From NCBI GenBank assembly GCA_964552395.1, contig CAZKGM010000003.1:124001-188000 (forward strand): a DNA stretch of 64,000 nt. Direction: 5' to 3'. The notes below the pieces were generated by a model that saw nothing but the letters and a program-made list of their open reading frames with translations, made no database searches and had not been told where the DNA came from. Shown one piece after another: positions 17,337 to 26,210 of the stretch (position 1 is the stretch's first letter; each line of letters starts with the position of its first letter). Source of the DNA: JAJDNH01 sp964552395. Its GTDB lineage: Bacteria > Acidobacteriota > Thermoanaerobaculia > Thermoanaerobaculales > Sulfomarinibacteraceae. Both the position numbers and the translations under genes were made by a program.

Positions 17337-17419
17337 GCCTTCTCTGTGTCTCCGGCGACCGTATGGGCGCCCACACGCCCACCGGTCTCGCGACCTCCAA
17401 CGGGAGCCACGCCACGAGC

Positions 17420-17590
17420 GTGGATTGACACGCTGGCGGCGACCGCCGGAGATCGCTCGAGCCACCTCCCTTGCAGTTCGCGGCGCGGATGGCCCCTTAT
17501 CACTCATTGCCTTCATCATTCCGGGTGGGTGGGTGGTCTCCGTCGTTCCGCCACACCGTCACACCGCCACCGGGTAGGTGGGCGGAGGCC
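17420..17590 (+). repeat. Family A half-arm and two G-rich units upstream of the NamZ-like gene
   Basis: GGCGGCGACCGCCGGAG (about 17434-17451) is the right arm of the family A hairpin. It is followed by CCGGGTGGGTGGGTGG (17521-17536) and CCGGGTAGGTGGGCGG (about 17571-17586), separated by a CCGTCGTTCCGCCACACCGT-type low-complexity spacer. The two G blocks are 51-52 bases apart. Confidence 0.65.
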
Positions 17591-17598
17591 CTCCGTAC

Positions 17599-17604
17599 TA
17601 CCAT
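17599..17604 (+). promoter_or_regulatory. -10 box (TACCAT) before the NamZ-like start
   Basis: TACCAT ends 6 bases before the GTG at 17611, identical in spacing to the selB promoter. There is no Shine-Dalgarno sequence. This supports the downstream GTG as the true start. Confidence 0.45.
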
Positions 17605-17610
17605 GGCACC

Positions 17611-18792
17611 GTGGATCGCGTCGTCGCCGGCCTTGACGTCCTGGTAGAGGACCCCGTTCTCGTGCGGGGCCGACGGTGGGCCATGGTCTCGAACCAGGCG
17701 GCGGTAACATCTGTCCTCGAGCCGGGTCGCCGAGCCCTCGCCACCGCCTGCGGAGCACCGGTCCGCCTGCTCGCCCCCGAGCACGGCCTCGACGGGGTGG
17801 CGCAGGATATGGAGCCGGTGGCCGATGAGCGCGACCCCCTGACCGGGGCGCCAGTCCGCTCGCTGTACGGCTCGAACGCCGCCACCCTCGAGCCGCTGGC
17901 ACAAGACCTCCAGGGGCTCGATGTCGTCGTCGTCGACCTCCCCGACATCGGCACCCGCTACTACACCTACGCCGCCACCATGGATGCGGTGATGGCCGGC
18001 TGCGAGGCGGCCTCGGTCGAGGTCGTGGTCCTCGACCGCCCCAACCCCCTCGGTGGGCTGCTCCGCGAGGGAGGCCTGGTCAAGCCGGGCTTCGAGTCCT
18101 TCGTTGGCCGGCTTCAGGTTCCGGTGCGGCACGCTCTGAGCCTCGGCGAGCTCGCGCTGCTGCTGCAGCGTGACCGCTACCCGGAGCTGGAGCTGACCGT
18201 CGTCACCTGCCGCGGCTGGCGTCGCTCGATGGATCTCGATGCGACTGGCCTCGTGTGGGTGGCGCCGAGCCCCAACATGCCGACCCTCGAGACCGCGTTC
18301 CTTTACCCCGGCCTATGCCTGGTCGAAGCAACCAACCTGTCCGAGGGCCGCGGCACCACGCAACCGTTCAGACTGGTCGGCGCGCCCTGGCTGAACGCGT
18401 CCGAGCTCGCGGCCCGCCTGAGCGCTCTCGAGCCTCCCGGCGTCGGCATGCGCCTCGCGCGCTTCCGCCCAGCCTTCGGCAAGCACGCCGGGGAGATCTG
18501 CGCCGGTCTCGAGCTGCACGTGACGGACCGCGAGGCCTTCCGTCCCCTGGGGTTCGGCATGGTGCTGTTGCGAACGGTTCGCGAGCTCGATCCTCAGCGG
18601 TTCTCGTGGCGCGCCGAGGCATACGAGTTTGTAGACGAGCTTCCGGCCATCGATCTCCTCACCGGCTCCCCAGCAGCGCGGGCCGTCATCGAAGGCAGTG
18701 GTGACCTCGAAGCCCTGCTCGACGATTGGCAAAGGGAGGTCGCCGCTTTCGAGGAGCGGCTCGAGGACATCCTCCTGTACCGCGCAGGGTGA
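17611..18792 (+). CDS. namZ: DUF1343 / NamZ-like exo-beta-N-acetylmuramidase
   Basis: 393 residues. Family landmarks are LLAPEHGLDGVAQ, VVVVDLPDIGTRYYTYAATM, LDRPNPLGG, WVAPSPNMPTLETAFLYPG, and ATNLSEGRGTTQPFRLVGAPW. Characterised members (NamZ) remove non-reducing-end N-acetylmuramic acid from peptidoglycan fragments for cell-wall recycling. No secretion signal is evident from the chosen GTG, although many relatives are exported, so location is uncertain. A GTG at 17578 lies inside the G-rich repeat and is less likely to be the start. Confidence 0.88.
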   Translation: MDRVVAGLDVLVEDPVLVRGRRWAMVSNQAAVTSVLEPGRRALATACGAPVRLLAPEHGLDGVAQDMEPVADERDPLTGAPVRSLYGSNAATLEPLAQDLQGLDVVVVDLPDIGTRYYTYAATMDAVMAGCEAASVEVVVLDRPNPLGGLLREGGLVKPGFESFVGRLQVPVRHALSLGELALLLQRDRYPELELTVVTCRGWRRSMDLDATGLVWVAPSPNMPTLETAFLYPGLCLVEATNLSEGRGTTQPFRLVGAPWLNASELAARLSALEPPGVGMRLARFRPAFGKHAGEICAGLELHVTDREAFRPLGFGMVLLRTVRELDPQRFSWRAEAYEFVDELPAIDLLTGSPAARAVIEGSGDLEALLDDWQREVAAFEERLEDILLYRAG

Positions 18793-18854
18793 GTAAACCG
18801 TCGGTTGCGAGCCGCCGTATATCCCACGGGCGACATGCCCGCTTGGAGGAGCCG

Positions 18855-21125
18855 TTGAGATTCCACCGTCCGCTCGTGATCCTGGTCTGCCTGTGCCTCT
18901 TCACACCCGTCACAAGCTCTCTTGCGGGCCGCCGTGCACCGGACCAGCAGCAGGAGAAACCCGATGGCCCGCCGTCCTACCGGATCACCCGCGCCACCTC
19001 CCCGATCAAGATCGACGGCGTGATCGACGAGCCGGCCTGGCAGCACGCTCTCCGGATGACATTGGACTACGAGGTCCAGCCCGGCGAGAACATCCCTCCG
19101 CCGGTCAAGACGGTATGCCTCATCACCTACGACAGCACCCACCTCTACGTCGCCTTCCACGCCTTTGACCCACATCCCGAGCAAATCCGGGCCCACATCA
19201 CCGACCGCGACAAGCCGTACCGGGACGACTTCGTTGGCGTCATGCTCGACACCTTCAACGACCAGCGGCGGGGCTACGAGTTCTTCGTCAACCCGGTAGG
19301 CGTGCAGATGGACCTCACCCGCAACGAGGTCGGCAGCGGCGACGTCGAGGACGACTCGTGGGACGCGATCTGGAAGTCAGCGGCCAGGATCACCGCCAAG
19401 GGATACGACGTGGAGTTCGCGATTCCCCTGAGTTCGATCCGGTTCGCCGACAGCAGCGGGGAGCAGACCTGGAGAATCGCCCCGTTTCGGGCCTACCCGC
19501 GCACCGTCCGCCACCAGATCTTCTCGGTTCCACTCGACCGCAGCGACAACTGCTTCATGTGCCAGATGCCCAAGGTGACCGGGTTCGAAGGCATCAAAGC
19601 TGGACGCGACCTCGAGCTCGACCCGACCCTGACTGCCCGGCGCACCGATGCGCTGGAGGACGAGGATGATCTGTCGTCACCGTTCAAGAACGGCAAGCTG
19701 GACACCCAGGCCGGGGTCTCGGCACGCTGGGGCGTCACACCCAATATCTCGCTCAACGCCGCCATCAACCCGGACTTCTCACAGGTCGAGGCGGATGCCG
19801 CCCAGCTCGACGTCAACACCCGCTTCGCCCTTTTCTACCCCGAGAAGCGCCCATTCTTCATGGAGGGAGCCGACTACTTCCAGACCCCGTTCCGGGCCGT
19901 CTACACGCGGGCCGTCGCAGATCCCGCCTGGGGACTTAAGATAACCGGCAAGCCGGGGCGGCAGGCAATCGGCGTCTTCGCGGCCCGCGACCGTGTCACC
20001 AACCTCATCTTCCCCTCCAACCAGGGCTCGGACTTCGCCTCCCTCGACCAGGATGTCAACGTCGGCGTGTTCCGCTACCGGCGCGACCTCGGCAAGTCGT
20101 CGACCGTCGGAGTGCTCGCCACCGGGAGGGACGGGGGCGACTACTCCAACCGGGTGTTCGGCATCGACGGGCTGCTCAGGTTCACGGCTACGGACAGCGT
20201 CAACTTCCAGCTCCTCGGCTCACGGACCCGCTACCCGAGCGACCTGGCCGATGAGTACGACCAGCCGCACGGTGACTTCAGCGGTTCGGCGCTTCACGTC
20301 CTCTACATCCACGATGACAGGAACTGGTCGTGGTGGGCCGGCCGGGAGACGCTGTCGCAAGGGTTCCGGGCCGACCTGGGTTTCATCCCCCGGGTCGACA
20401 CCAAGAAGAACGTCGCCGGCGTTCAGCACAACTTCTGGGGCACCAAGGACACCTGGTACACGCGCATCACGGTCGCTGCCGAGGCGAGCCAGATCAAGGA
20501 CCACACCGGCACCGTGACCGACGAGGTCAACGACTTCTACCTCCGGTTCGACGGACCTCTGCAGTCGTGGCTCAACCTCGACCTCTACCAGGGCAAGGAG
20601 TGGTACGACGGCGTCACCTACGACAAGATCTGGGGGCACATGTTCTTCAACATCCGGCCGACCGGCGACTTCACCTGCTCGCTCGAGGGGGAGTACGGCG
20701 ACGCCATCGACTACACCAACTCGCGGCCGGCCACTATCACCTCGCTCGAGCCCGGGATGACCTACGACCTCCGCCACTTCGGCCTCGAGGCCTACCACCG
20801 CTACGAGGTGCTCGATGTCCCCGGCGGCAGGCTGTATCGGGCCAACCTCACCCAGCTGCGGATGGTGTACCAGTTCAACGTCCGGATGTTCGTGCGCGCC
20901 ATCATCCACCACCTGGACCTGGTGCGGAACACCGGTCTCTACGTCGACGAGGTCGCGCCGAGGACCCGCAGCTTTTTCACCCAGCTGCTGTTCTCCTACA
21001 AGCTCAACCCGCAGACGGTGTTCTTCTTAGGCTACTCAAACAACCGTCTCGGCGAGTACGGGATCGATCTCACCAGGACCAACCGTACGCTGTTCATCAA
21101 GCTCGGCTACGCGTGGCTTGGATAG
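18855..21125 (+). CDS. CBM9-like domain plus DUF5916 outer-membrane beta-barrel protein
   Basis: 756 residues from a TTG start, chosen because GGAGGA sits five bases upstream and the product begins with a signal peptide (MRFHRPLVILVCLCLFTPVT). Residues about 40-220 are a CBM9-like sugar-binding fold (KIDGVIDEPAWQHA, HLYVAFHAFDPHPEQI). The rest is a DUF5916-type region with NPDFSQVEADAAQLDVNTRF and FYPEKRPFFMEGADYFQTP, ending as a beta barrel with aromatic C-terminus. A CFMC pair is present. An outer-membrane location is inferred and the ligand is unknown. The upstream start options would add an arginine-rich stretch. Confidence 0.82.
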   Translation: MRFHRPLVILVCLCLFTPVTSSLAGRRAPDQQQEKPDGPPSYRITRATSPIKIDGVIDEPAWQHALRMTLDYEVQPGENIPPPVKTVCLITYDSTHLYVAFHAFDPHPEQIRAHITDRDKPYRDDFVGVMLDTFNDQRRGYEFFVNPVGVQMDLTRNEVGSGDVEDDSWDAIWKSAARITAKGYDVEFAIPLSSIRFADSSGEQTWRIAPFRAYPRTVRHQIFSVPLDRSDNCFMCQMPKVTGFEGIKAGRDLELDPTLTARRTDALEDEDDLSSPFKNGKLDTQAGVSARWGVTPNISLNAAINPDFSQVEADAAQLDVNTRFALFYPEKRPFFMEGADYFQTPFRAVYTRAVADPAWGLKITGKPGRQAIGVFAARDRVTNLIFPSNQGSDFASLDQDVNVGVFRYRRDLGKSSTVGVLATGRDGGDYSNRVFGIDGLLRFTATDSVNFQLLGSRTRYPSDLADEYDQPHGDFSGSALHVLYIHDDRNWSWWAGRETLSQGFRADLGFIPRVDTKKNVAGVQHNFWGTKDTWYTRITVAAEASQIKDHTGTVTDEVNDFYLRFDGPLQSWLNLDLYQGKEWYDGVTYDKIWGHMFFNIRPTGDFTCSLEGEYGDAIDYTNSRPATITSLEPGMTYDLRHFGLEAYHRYEVLDVPGGRLYRANLTQLRMVYQFNVRMFVRAIIHHLDLVRNTGLYVDEVAPRTRSFFTQLLFSYKLNPQTVFFLGYSNNRLGEYGIDLTRTNRTLFIKLGYAWLG

Positions 21126-21668
21126 GGCCCGGGTTGATAGTCAAGGGCGCGGTTCTCTGTTGCTCCGGCGGCCGTGCCGTTGCGCCGCGACCGTCCGTCT
21201 CGCGAACCTCGCTACGAACAGGCTCTCCACCCTGACCCCCCCAAACTCTGAACTCAGAGAAACCGCTGATCTCTCGCAGAACGCGGGAGGCGAATCCGAA
21301 CGCGCCCCGGAGCAGGGAGCGTTCAAACGGGCGTGCCGGGCACAGCTTCTCCCTGGAGCGCGATGGGTGGCCTATCGCGATGAGAGGGAAAAGGTGATGC
21401 CGGGCAACCTCGGCCCTTGGCGATTGGAGAACAGCCCCACGATTGAGTGAGGCGGCTCGAGCAAGCTCCGGCGGTCGCCGCGAAGCCGATCACCCCTACC
21501 CGCTGCCTGGCGACCGCCGGAGCTGCGAGACGGCTGGGGCGGCAGCCCCAGACGGCCGCCGGAGCAACGCGGAACTTCAGAATGCAACCGCAGGCCGCGG
21601 ATCTGCCGTGGCGGGGTCTATCCACTTCTGGACCCCACCGCGATTTTCTCCGTGGGTCCGTCACTCAG
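21126..21668. other. Convergent intergenic region with repeats
   Basis: Between two gene 3' ends. It contains a family B fragment (GCGGGAGGCGAATCCGA near 21283), a full family A element (21388-21616) and one G-rich unit (21655-21690). No gene is supported. Confidence 0.72.
21388..21616 (+). repeat. Family A hairpin repeat, best-preserved copy
   Basis: Carries a perfect 14-bp inverted repeat, CTCCGGCGGTCGCC (21466-21479) and GGCGACCGCCGGAG (21509-21522), with a 29-base loop. A second hairpin CTGGGGCGGCAGCCCCAG (21534-21551) and the tail CGCAGGCCGCGGATCTGCCG follow. The upstream module GATGCCGGGC...TCGGCCCTTGGCG matches 6046-6075. Confidence 0.82.
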
Positions 21669-21690
21669 TCACGGGGCGGGCGGGTGAGGG
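21655..21690 (+). repeat. Single G-rich unit at the serS 3' end
   Basis: GTCCGTCACTCAGTCA is followed directly by CGGGGCGGGCGGGTGAGG. The last residues of SerS (NPHPPAP) are translated from it on the minus strand. Confidence 0.55.
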
Positions 21691-22973
21691 TTCTCCGGCA
21701 CGATCAGCTCCAGGCCGCCCATGTACGGTCGCAGGACCTCGGGAACTGTCACCGTGCCGTCCGCCTGCTGGTAGGTCTCGAGGACCGCGACAAGGGTCCG
21801 GCCGACGGCCAGACCGGAGCCGTTGAGGGTATGGAGATAGCGCGCCCTGCCACCTCCGGCCGGCTTGAAACGCAGGCCCGCCCTTCGGGCCTGGAAGTCG
21901 GTAAAGTTCGAGCACGAGGAGATCTCGCGGTACCGCTCCTGGCCCGGCAGCCAGACCTCCAGGTCGTACGTCTTGGCCGCCGAAAAGCCGAGATCGCCGG
22001 TGCACAGGGAGACCACGCGGTAGGCGAGCCCGAGACCCTGAAGCACCGCCTCGGCGTGGCCGGTCAGCTCCTCGAGCTGGTCCCAGGAACGGTCCGGGTG
22101 GCACAGCTGGACCAGCTCGACCTTGTGGAACTGGTGCAGTCGAATCAAGCCGCGAACATCCTTGCCGTACGACCCGGCCTCGGCCCGGAAACAGGGTGTG
22201 AAGGCGCAGTACCGCAGCGGCAGCCGCCCTTCGGCCAGCACCTCGTCCCGGTGCAGGTTGGTCACCGGCACCTCGGCGGTCGGCACCAGGTAGTAGTCCG
22301 TTCCCTCGACGTGGAACAGGTCGTCGGCGAACTTCGGCAGCTGGCCGGTGCCGACCAGCGAAGCGGAGTTGACCAGGTACGGCGGCAGCACCTCGGTGTA
22401 GCCGTGGCGGGCTATGTGGACATCGAGCATGTACGAGATGAGCGCCCTCTCGAGGGCTGCGCCGGCGCCACGGAGCACCACGAAGCGGGCGCCGGCAATC
22501 TTGGCGGCGCGCTCGAAGTCGAGGATCCCGAGCGCCGGCCCGAGATCCCAGTGAGCCTGCGCAGTGAAAGTGAAGCTCGGCGGCTCGCCCCAGGTGCGCT
22601 CGCCGCGGTTGTCCGACTCGTCGGCACCGACGGGCACGCTATCGTGAAAAAGGTTCGGGACGGTCAGCTCGAGCGCCTCCAGCTCGGCCTCCAACTCCTT
22701 CGCGCGCCCCTCCAGGCCCTTGATCTCGTCGCCGAGCGCCGACATCTCGGCCCGCCTCTGCTCCGCCTGATCCTGCTTCCCGTCGCGAAAGAGGGCGCCG
22801 ACCTCCTTGGAGCCGGCGTTGCGGCGCGCCTTCATGTCCTCGACTTTGACCAGCAACTCGCGCCAGTCGGCGTCGACCTCGAGCAGGCGGTCGAGATCGG
22901 CCGCCGTATGGCGAGCGGCGAGCATCGCGCGCACGCGCTCAGGGTTGGTGCGGTACAGCTCTCTGGGCAGCAT
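21669..22973 (-). CDS. serS: Seryl-tRNA synthetase
   Basis: 434 residues, class II. The N-terminal coiled-coil tRNA-binding arm spans about 30-100. Motif 2 is seen in FRAEAGSYGKDVRGLIRLHQ and motif 3 in LNGSGLAVGRTLVAVLE. TAEVPVTNLH is the serine-binding TxE-type loop. GAGGAGG precedes the ATG by four bases. The final residues run into an intergenic G-rich repeat. Only 53 bases separate it from the upstream membrane-protein gene on the same strand. Confidence 0.97.
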   Translation of the reverse strand: MLPRELYRTNPERVRAMLAARHTAADLDRLLEVDADWRELLVKVEDMKARRNAGSKEVGALFRDGKQDQAEQRRAEMSALGDEIKGLEGRAKELEAELEALELTVPNLFHDSVPVGADESDNRGERTWGEPPSFTFTAQAHWDLGPALGILDFERAAKIAGARFVVLRGAGAALERALISYMLDVHIARHGYTEVLPPYLVNSASLVGTGQLPKFADDLFHVEGTDYYLVPTAEVPVTNLHRDEVLAEGRLPLRYCAFTPCFRAEAGSYGKDVRGLIRLHQFHKVELVQLCHPDRSWDQLEELTGHAEAVLQGLGLAYRVVSLCTGDLGFSAAKTYDLEVWLPGQERYREISSCSNFTDFQARRAGLRFKPAGGGRARYLHTLNGSGLAVGRTLVAVLETYQQADGTVTVPEVLRPYMGGLELIVPENPHPPAP

Positions 22974-23026
22974 GGCGCCTCCTCAGCGCCGAGATGGTAG
23001 CAGAAGCTCTCCGGAGAGCGGTTGGC

Positions 23027-24361
23027 TCACTCGATATCCGGCACGGCAGCAGGCACGCCGGCCACCGCGGCAGCCAGGATCCAGCACGAGAGGGCGGGCT
23101 GCGAAAGGCGCGGCAACGTCCACACGATCATCTGGACGACCCCGCTCCCAACGTGAAGGTAGTAAACGAATGCGAAGGCGAGGAGACCACAGCTGAGCAT
23201 CAGGGCGGGGAGCACACGACGCCAGTCCGCACGGCCACGTACCACGACGATGACGAGGGGCACCAGCCAGGCGACGCCCCAGCTCCCCGCCTGCAGATAC
23301 CTCGCGAACACTGGAACGATCGTGCCGGCCTTGGCCAGCGACATGTGGAGCAGCGGCTCCCGAATCGGATCGGACACCGGCAGCCCGTGGGTGACTCGGA
23401 CGATCATCCACAGCAACCACACGCCCAACGCCGGGGCCCCGTACACAGCCGCGCGGATGGCCCGCCGGCAACCATCGCTGATGAAGCACGCCATCACGAA
23501 CCCCGCCACGATCAGCGTCGCCCCGACTGCGCCCTCGAGCTTGGTCAGGACGGCACCGGCGAGGCACAGCGAGGCCAGGACCTTGAGCTCGCGTGGTCCT
23601 TCCAACCCGCCGACCACGAGGGTCAGGACTGCCACCGTCTCGAAGACCACCAGGGGAGCTTCGGCGTTGCCGCCGGAGTAAGAGAACAAGAGGCTTGCGG
23701 TCATCGCCAGGTACCAGAAGACCGTCACCGCTCCAGCCTAACGCGGACCGAGGAGCCGACGGAGGAGGACGAAAACCAACGGTACGGAGAGCAGGAGCCA
23801 CGCAGGCGTGAGCATCGGCGCCAGGCGCCACGGCAAGTGCCCCGCGAGCATGGCGCTGAACGCCATCACCGTCGGCCAGAGGGTCGGATACGTGATGTGT
23901 CCATAGTTGGCGAACGGTCCCGCCAGTGCGCCGAAGTCGATCCCCCGTGACGATGCGAACAGCACCGCCTTCGGCCCCCAGAAGAACGTGAAGTCCGCCG
24001 AGTTGCCGAGCGAGGTCGCGGTCGCCAGCATCGCGAACACCGCCACGATACCGACGCCGAGCAGAGCGGGAGCCGGAACGCCCATTCTCCCAGGACGTCC
24101 CGGTGAAACCGGTCCGCGGAAGGTGGTCGCAATCACCGCCGCGACCACGCCGCCGGCGAGCACCACCGAGACCACCGTCCAGTGAATTCCCACGGCCGAC
24201 AGCACGATCGCTGTCACCGCCAGCACCAGCGAACCGGCAAGGTAGGCGGCCGCGAACCAGGTCCAGCTCAGCAGAGCGTTCCACCCGCGGGCCACCGCGA
24301 TGGGAATGCCGAACAGCAGCGGCACACACTGAGCCAACAGGAAAAGCAACCCCCGACTCAC
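23027..24361 (-). pseudogene. Polytopic membrane protein (glycosyltransferase-39-like) interrupted by an in-frame TAG
   Basis: Two pieces lie in one frame: 24361-23738 (207 residues, GTG start) and, after TAG at 23740-23738 and three codons, 23728-23027 (233 residues). Together they would make about 444 residues with roughly ten membrane segments and a luminal aromatic/acidic stretch (FTFFWGPKAVLFASSRGIDF), reminiscent of GT-C glycosyltransferases or DUF2029-like proteins. The stop falls in a basic loop (LLRRLLGPR-stop-AGA). TGG to TAG is a one-base change. Nonsense mutation, assembly error or amber readthrough are all possible; two separate subunits is less likely. The start overlaps the upstream stop by GTGA. 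Confidence 0.6.
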
Positions 24362-24795
24362 CGATCGCCCCCACGCGTGAGGATGCACCCTCCCTCTCCC
24401 CTCCACGTCAGGGTCAGCCCGTCCGGCACCGGCTGCGGACACGGATATGCCGCCACCGTTGTGGCGAGCTTGGCAGCATCCGGGGTCGGCACCCCGAAGT
24501 AGCTCCTCGGTACGACCCGATGGCCCGTCAGCAGGCCGCGGGCCAGCATGAACAGCTCCATCTCCCGCGCGGGGCTCTCGGCCTGGCACACGACAACCGC
24601 TCCGCGTGGCAGATGGCTACGCGCGGCATTCAGGAAGCTCCACCTTCGAGCAAGGTCCGGTCGCACCAGGTCGAGCGGCGTGGACGGGGGCAGCGCCGGA
24701 ACGGCAACCCGCAGCAGGGAGAGACGGGGCAACTGTGCGGTTGCGAGGAGAAGAACCCCAACCCACCACAATTGGACCAGCAAGCGCCTCTTCAC
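24358..24795 (-). CDS. Small membrane-anchored protein of unknown function
   Basis: About 145 residues from the GTG at 24795 (AAGGA eight bases upstream; an ATG at 24813 is an alternative without one). An N-terminal anchor (LLVQLWWVGVLLLATAQL) precedes a soluble part with RGAVVVCQAESPAREMEL and VPRSYFGVP. I do not recognise the family. It overlaps the interrupted membrane-protein gene by four bases (GTGA), so it probably works with it, for example as an extracytoplasmic partner of a glycosyltransferase. Confidence 0.65.
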   Translation of the reverse strand: MKRRLLVQLWWVGVLLLATAQLPRLSLLRVAVPALPPSTPLDLVRPDLARRWSFLNAARSHLPRGAVVVCQAESPAREMELFMLARGLLTGHRVVPRSYFGVPTPDAAKLATTVAAYPCPQPVPDGLTLTWRGEGGCILTRGGDR

Positions 24796-24971
24796 CGGGC
24801 AGTTCCTTCCCATTGCCCCGGTTGTCCGACGGACAGCAGCCCGACGATGACCTCAAACGGCTCTACGAACCGCGGGAGGACAGCATCTACACGTCCAGCA
24901 CGGGCGGTCCGGTAGGGCAATCTCTGCGGTGGTGGAAGGCGGCGCCAGTTCGACGCGAGGGATACCACCGA

Positions 24972-25358
24972 TCAAGCCTCGTCGCCTGCCGGCCCATCCA
25001 CGCGCACCTCGGCGATCCGATTCGTCCCGTCGACGAGAACGATGCGGGCTCGATGACCGGCGACCTCGCTGCGGTCGAGCTGGGCGTAGGCGACGATAAT
25101 CACAAGGTCGCCCGGGCTGACGAGGTGGGCAGCGGCACCGTTGATCCGGATCTCGCCGCTGCCCGCGGGACCGCGAAGGACGTAGGTGGTGAGGCGCGAG
25201 CCGTTGGTGATATCGAGGATCTCCACCTGCTCTAGGTGGTCGAGGTCGGCGGCGTCCAGGAGATCGGCGTCGATGGACACCGATCCCACGTAGTCGAGAT
25301 CGGCGGCGGTCACCGTCGCGCGGTGGATCTTGGCCCTGAGGAAGGTTCTGAGCATCAT
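24972..25358 (-). CDS. panD: Aspartate 1-decarboxylase proenzyme
   Basis: 128 residues (127 if the second Met is used). It makes beta-alanine for pantothenate. Self-cleavage at G-S in YVGSVSID (Gly24-Ser25 counted from the second Met) would generate the pyruvoyl cofactor. ITNGSRLTTYVLRG and GAAAHLVSPGDLVIIVAYAQ are conserved. It is the last of three adjacent pan genes, three bases after the panC stop. Confidence 0.96.
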   Translation of the reverse strand: MMLRTFLRAKIHRATVTAADLDYVGSVSIDADLLDAADLDHLEQVEILDITNGSRLTTYVLRGPAGSGEIRINGAAAHLVSPGDLVIIVAYAQLDRSEVAGHRARIVLVDGTNRIAEVRVDGPAGDEA

Positions 25359-25361
25359 CTG

Positions 25362-26210
25362 TCATCTCTCCACGAGGAGGTTGTCGATCAGCCGGGTCGA
25401 GCCGAAGTGAACGGCAAGGGCGAGCAGCACCGTCCGGTCGATCCGGGGCGGGCGCTCCAGATCGGCTGCCCCCACGCACACGGCATACTCGAGCCTCGCG
25501 AGGGGCTCGGCCTCGACCATCTCGCGCATGAGCCCCTCCACCGCGAGCGGGTCGTCCTCACCGGCGGCAATCGCATCGTGTGCTGCCCCCAGCGCCCGCT
25601 GCAGCACCGGCGCTGCATCCCGCTCCGACGGTGAAAGATAAACGTTGCGGGAGCTCATGGCAAGGCCGTCGAGCTCGCGCACGGTCGCCGACACTTCGAT
25701 CTCGACCGGGAAGTCGAGATCGGCGACCAGGCGCCGGATCAGCAGCGCCTGCTGCGCGTCCTTTTGGCCGAAGACGGCGGCCACCGGCTCGACGATGTTG
25801 AACAGCTTGGCGACGACCAGGCCGACGCCGGCAAAGTGGCCCGGGCGACGGGCCCCGCACAGCTTCCCGTCGAGGCCGGAGAAGCCAATCTCGACGATCG
25901 GCGGCCGCGGGTACATCTCGTCCGCTAACGGTGCGAAAACGACGTCGACCCCCTCGGCCTGGAGCAGCACCGCGTCGCGCTCGAGGTCGCGCGGGTAGTG
26001 CTCGAGGTCCTCCCCCGGTCCGAACTGGGTCGGGTTGACAAAGATCGAAACCCACACGCTGTCACCCATCTGGCAGGCCCTGCGAACCAGGGAGAGGTGG
26101 CCCTCGTGCAGGTAGCCCATGGTCGGCACCAGGACCACCGAGCGTCCGGCATCGCGGTCGGTTTGCCGCCGCTTCCGTGCGGCCCCGATCGTGCTGACGA
26201 TCTCCATCAC
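25362..26210 (-). CDS. panC: Pantothenate synthetase
   Basis: 282 residues. It joins pantoate and beta-alanine using ATP. Motifs are VPTMGYLHEGHLSLVRRA (HIGH-like), FVNPTQFGPGEDLEHYPRD, FGQKDAQQ and AMSSRNVYLSP. The ATG overlaps the panB stop (ATGA at 26207-26210). Its product, with panB and panD, completes cytoplasmic pantothenate synthesis except for ketopantoate reduction; no panE is visible here. Confidence 0.97.
   Translation of the reverse strand: MMEIVSTIGAARKRRQTDRDAGRSVVLVPTMGYLHEGHLSLVRRACQMGDSVWVSIFVNPTQFGPGEDLEHYPRDLERDAVLLQAEGVDVVFAPLADEMYPRPPIVEIGFSGLDGKLCGARRPGHFAGVGLVVAKLFNIVEPVAAVFGQKDAQQALLIRRLVADLDFPVEIEVSATVRELDGLAMSSRNVYLSPSERDAAPVLQRALGAAHDAIAAGEDDPLAVEGLMREMVEAEPLARLEYAVCVGAADLERPPRIDRTVLLALAVHFGSTRLIDNLLVER

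Noticed and set aside
23738..23740. Selenocysteine or pyrrolysine explanation for the interrupting codon
   Set aside because: The codon is TAG, not TGA, so SelB is irrelevant; nothing in the window indicates pyrrolysine genes.
24853..25479. Minus-strand open frame overlapping panD and panC
   Set aside because: Arginine/proline-rich out-of-frame shadow; panD and panC match their families completely.
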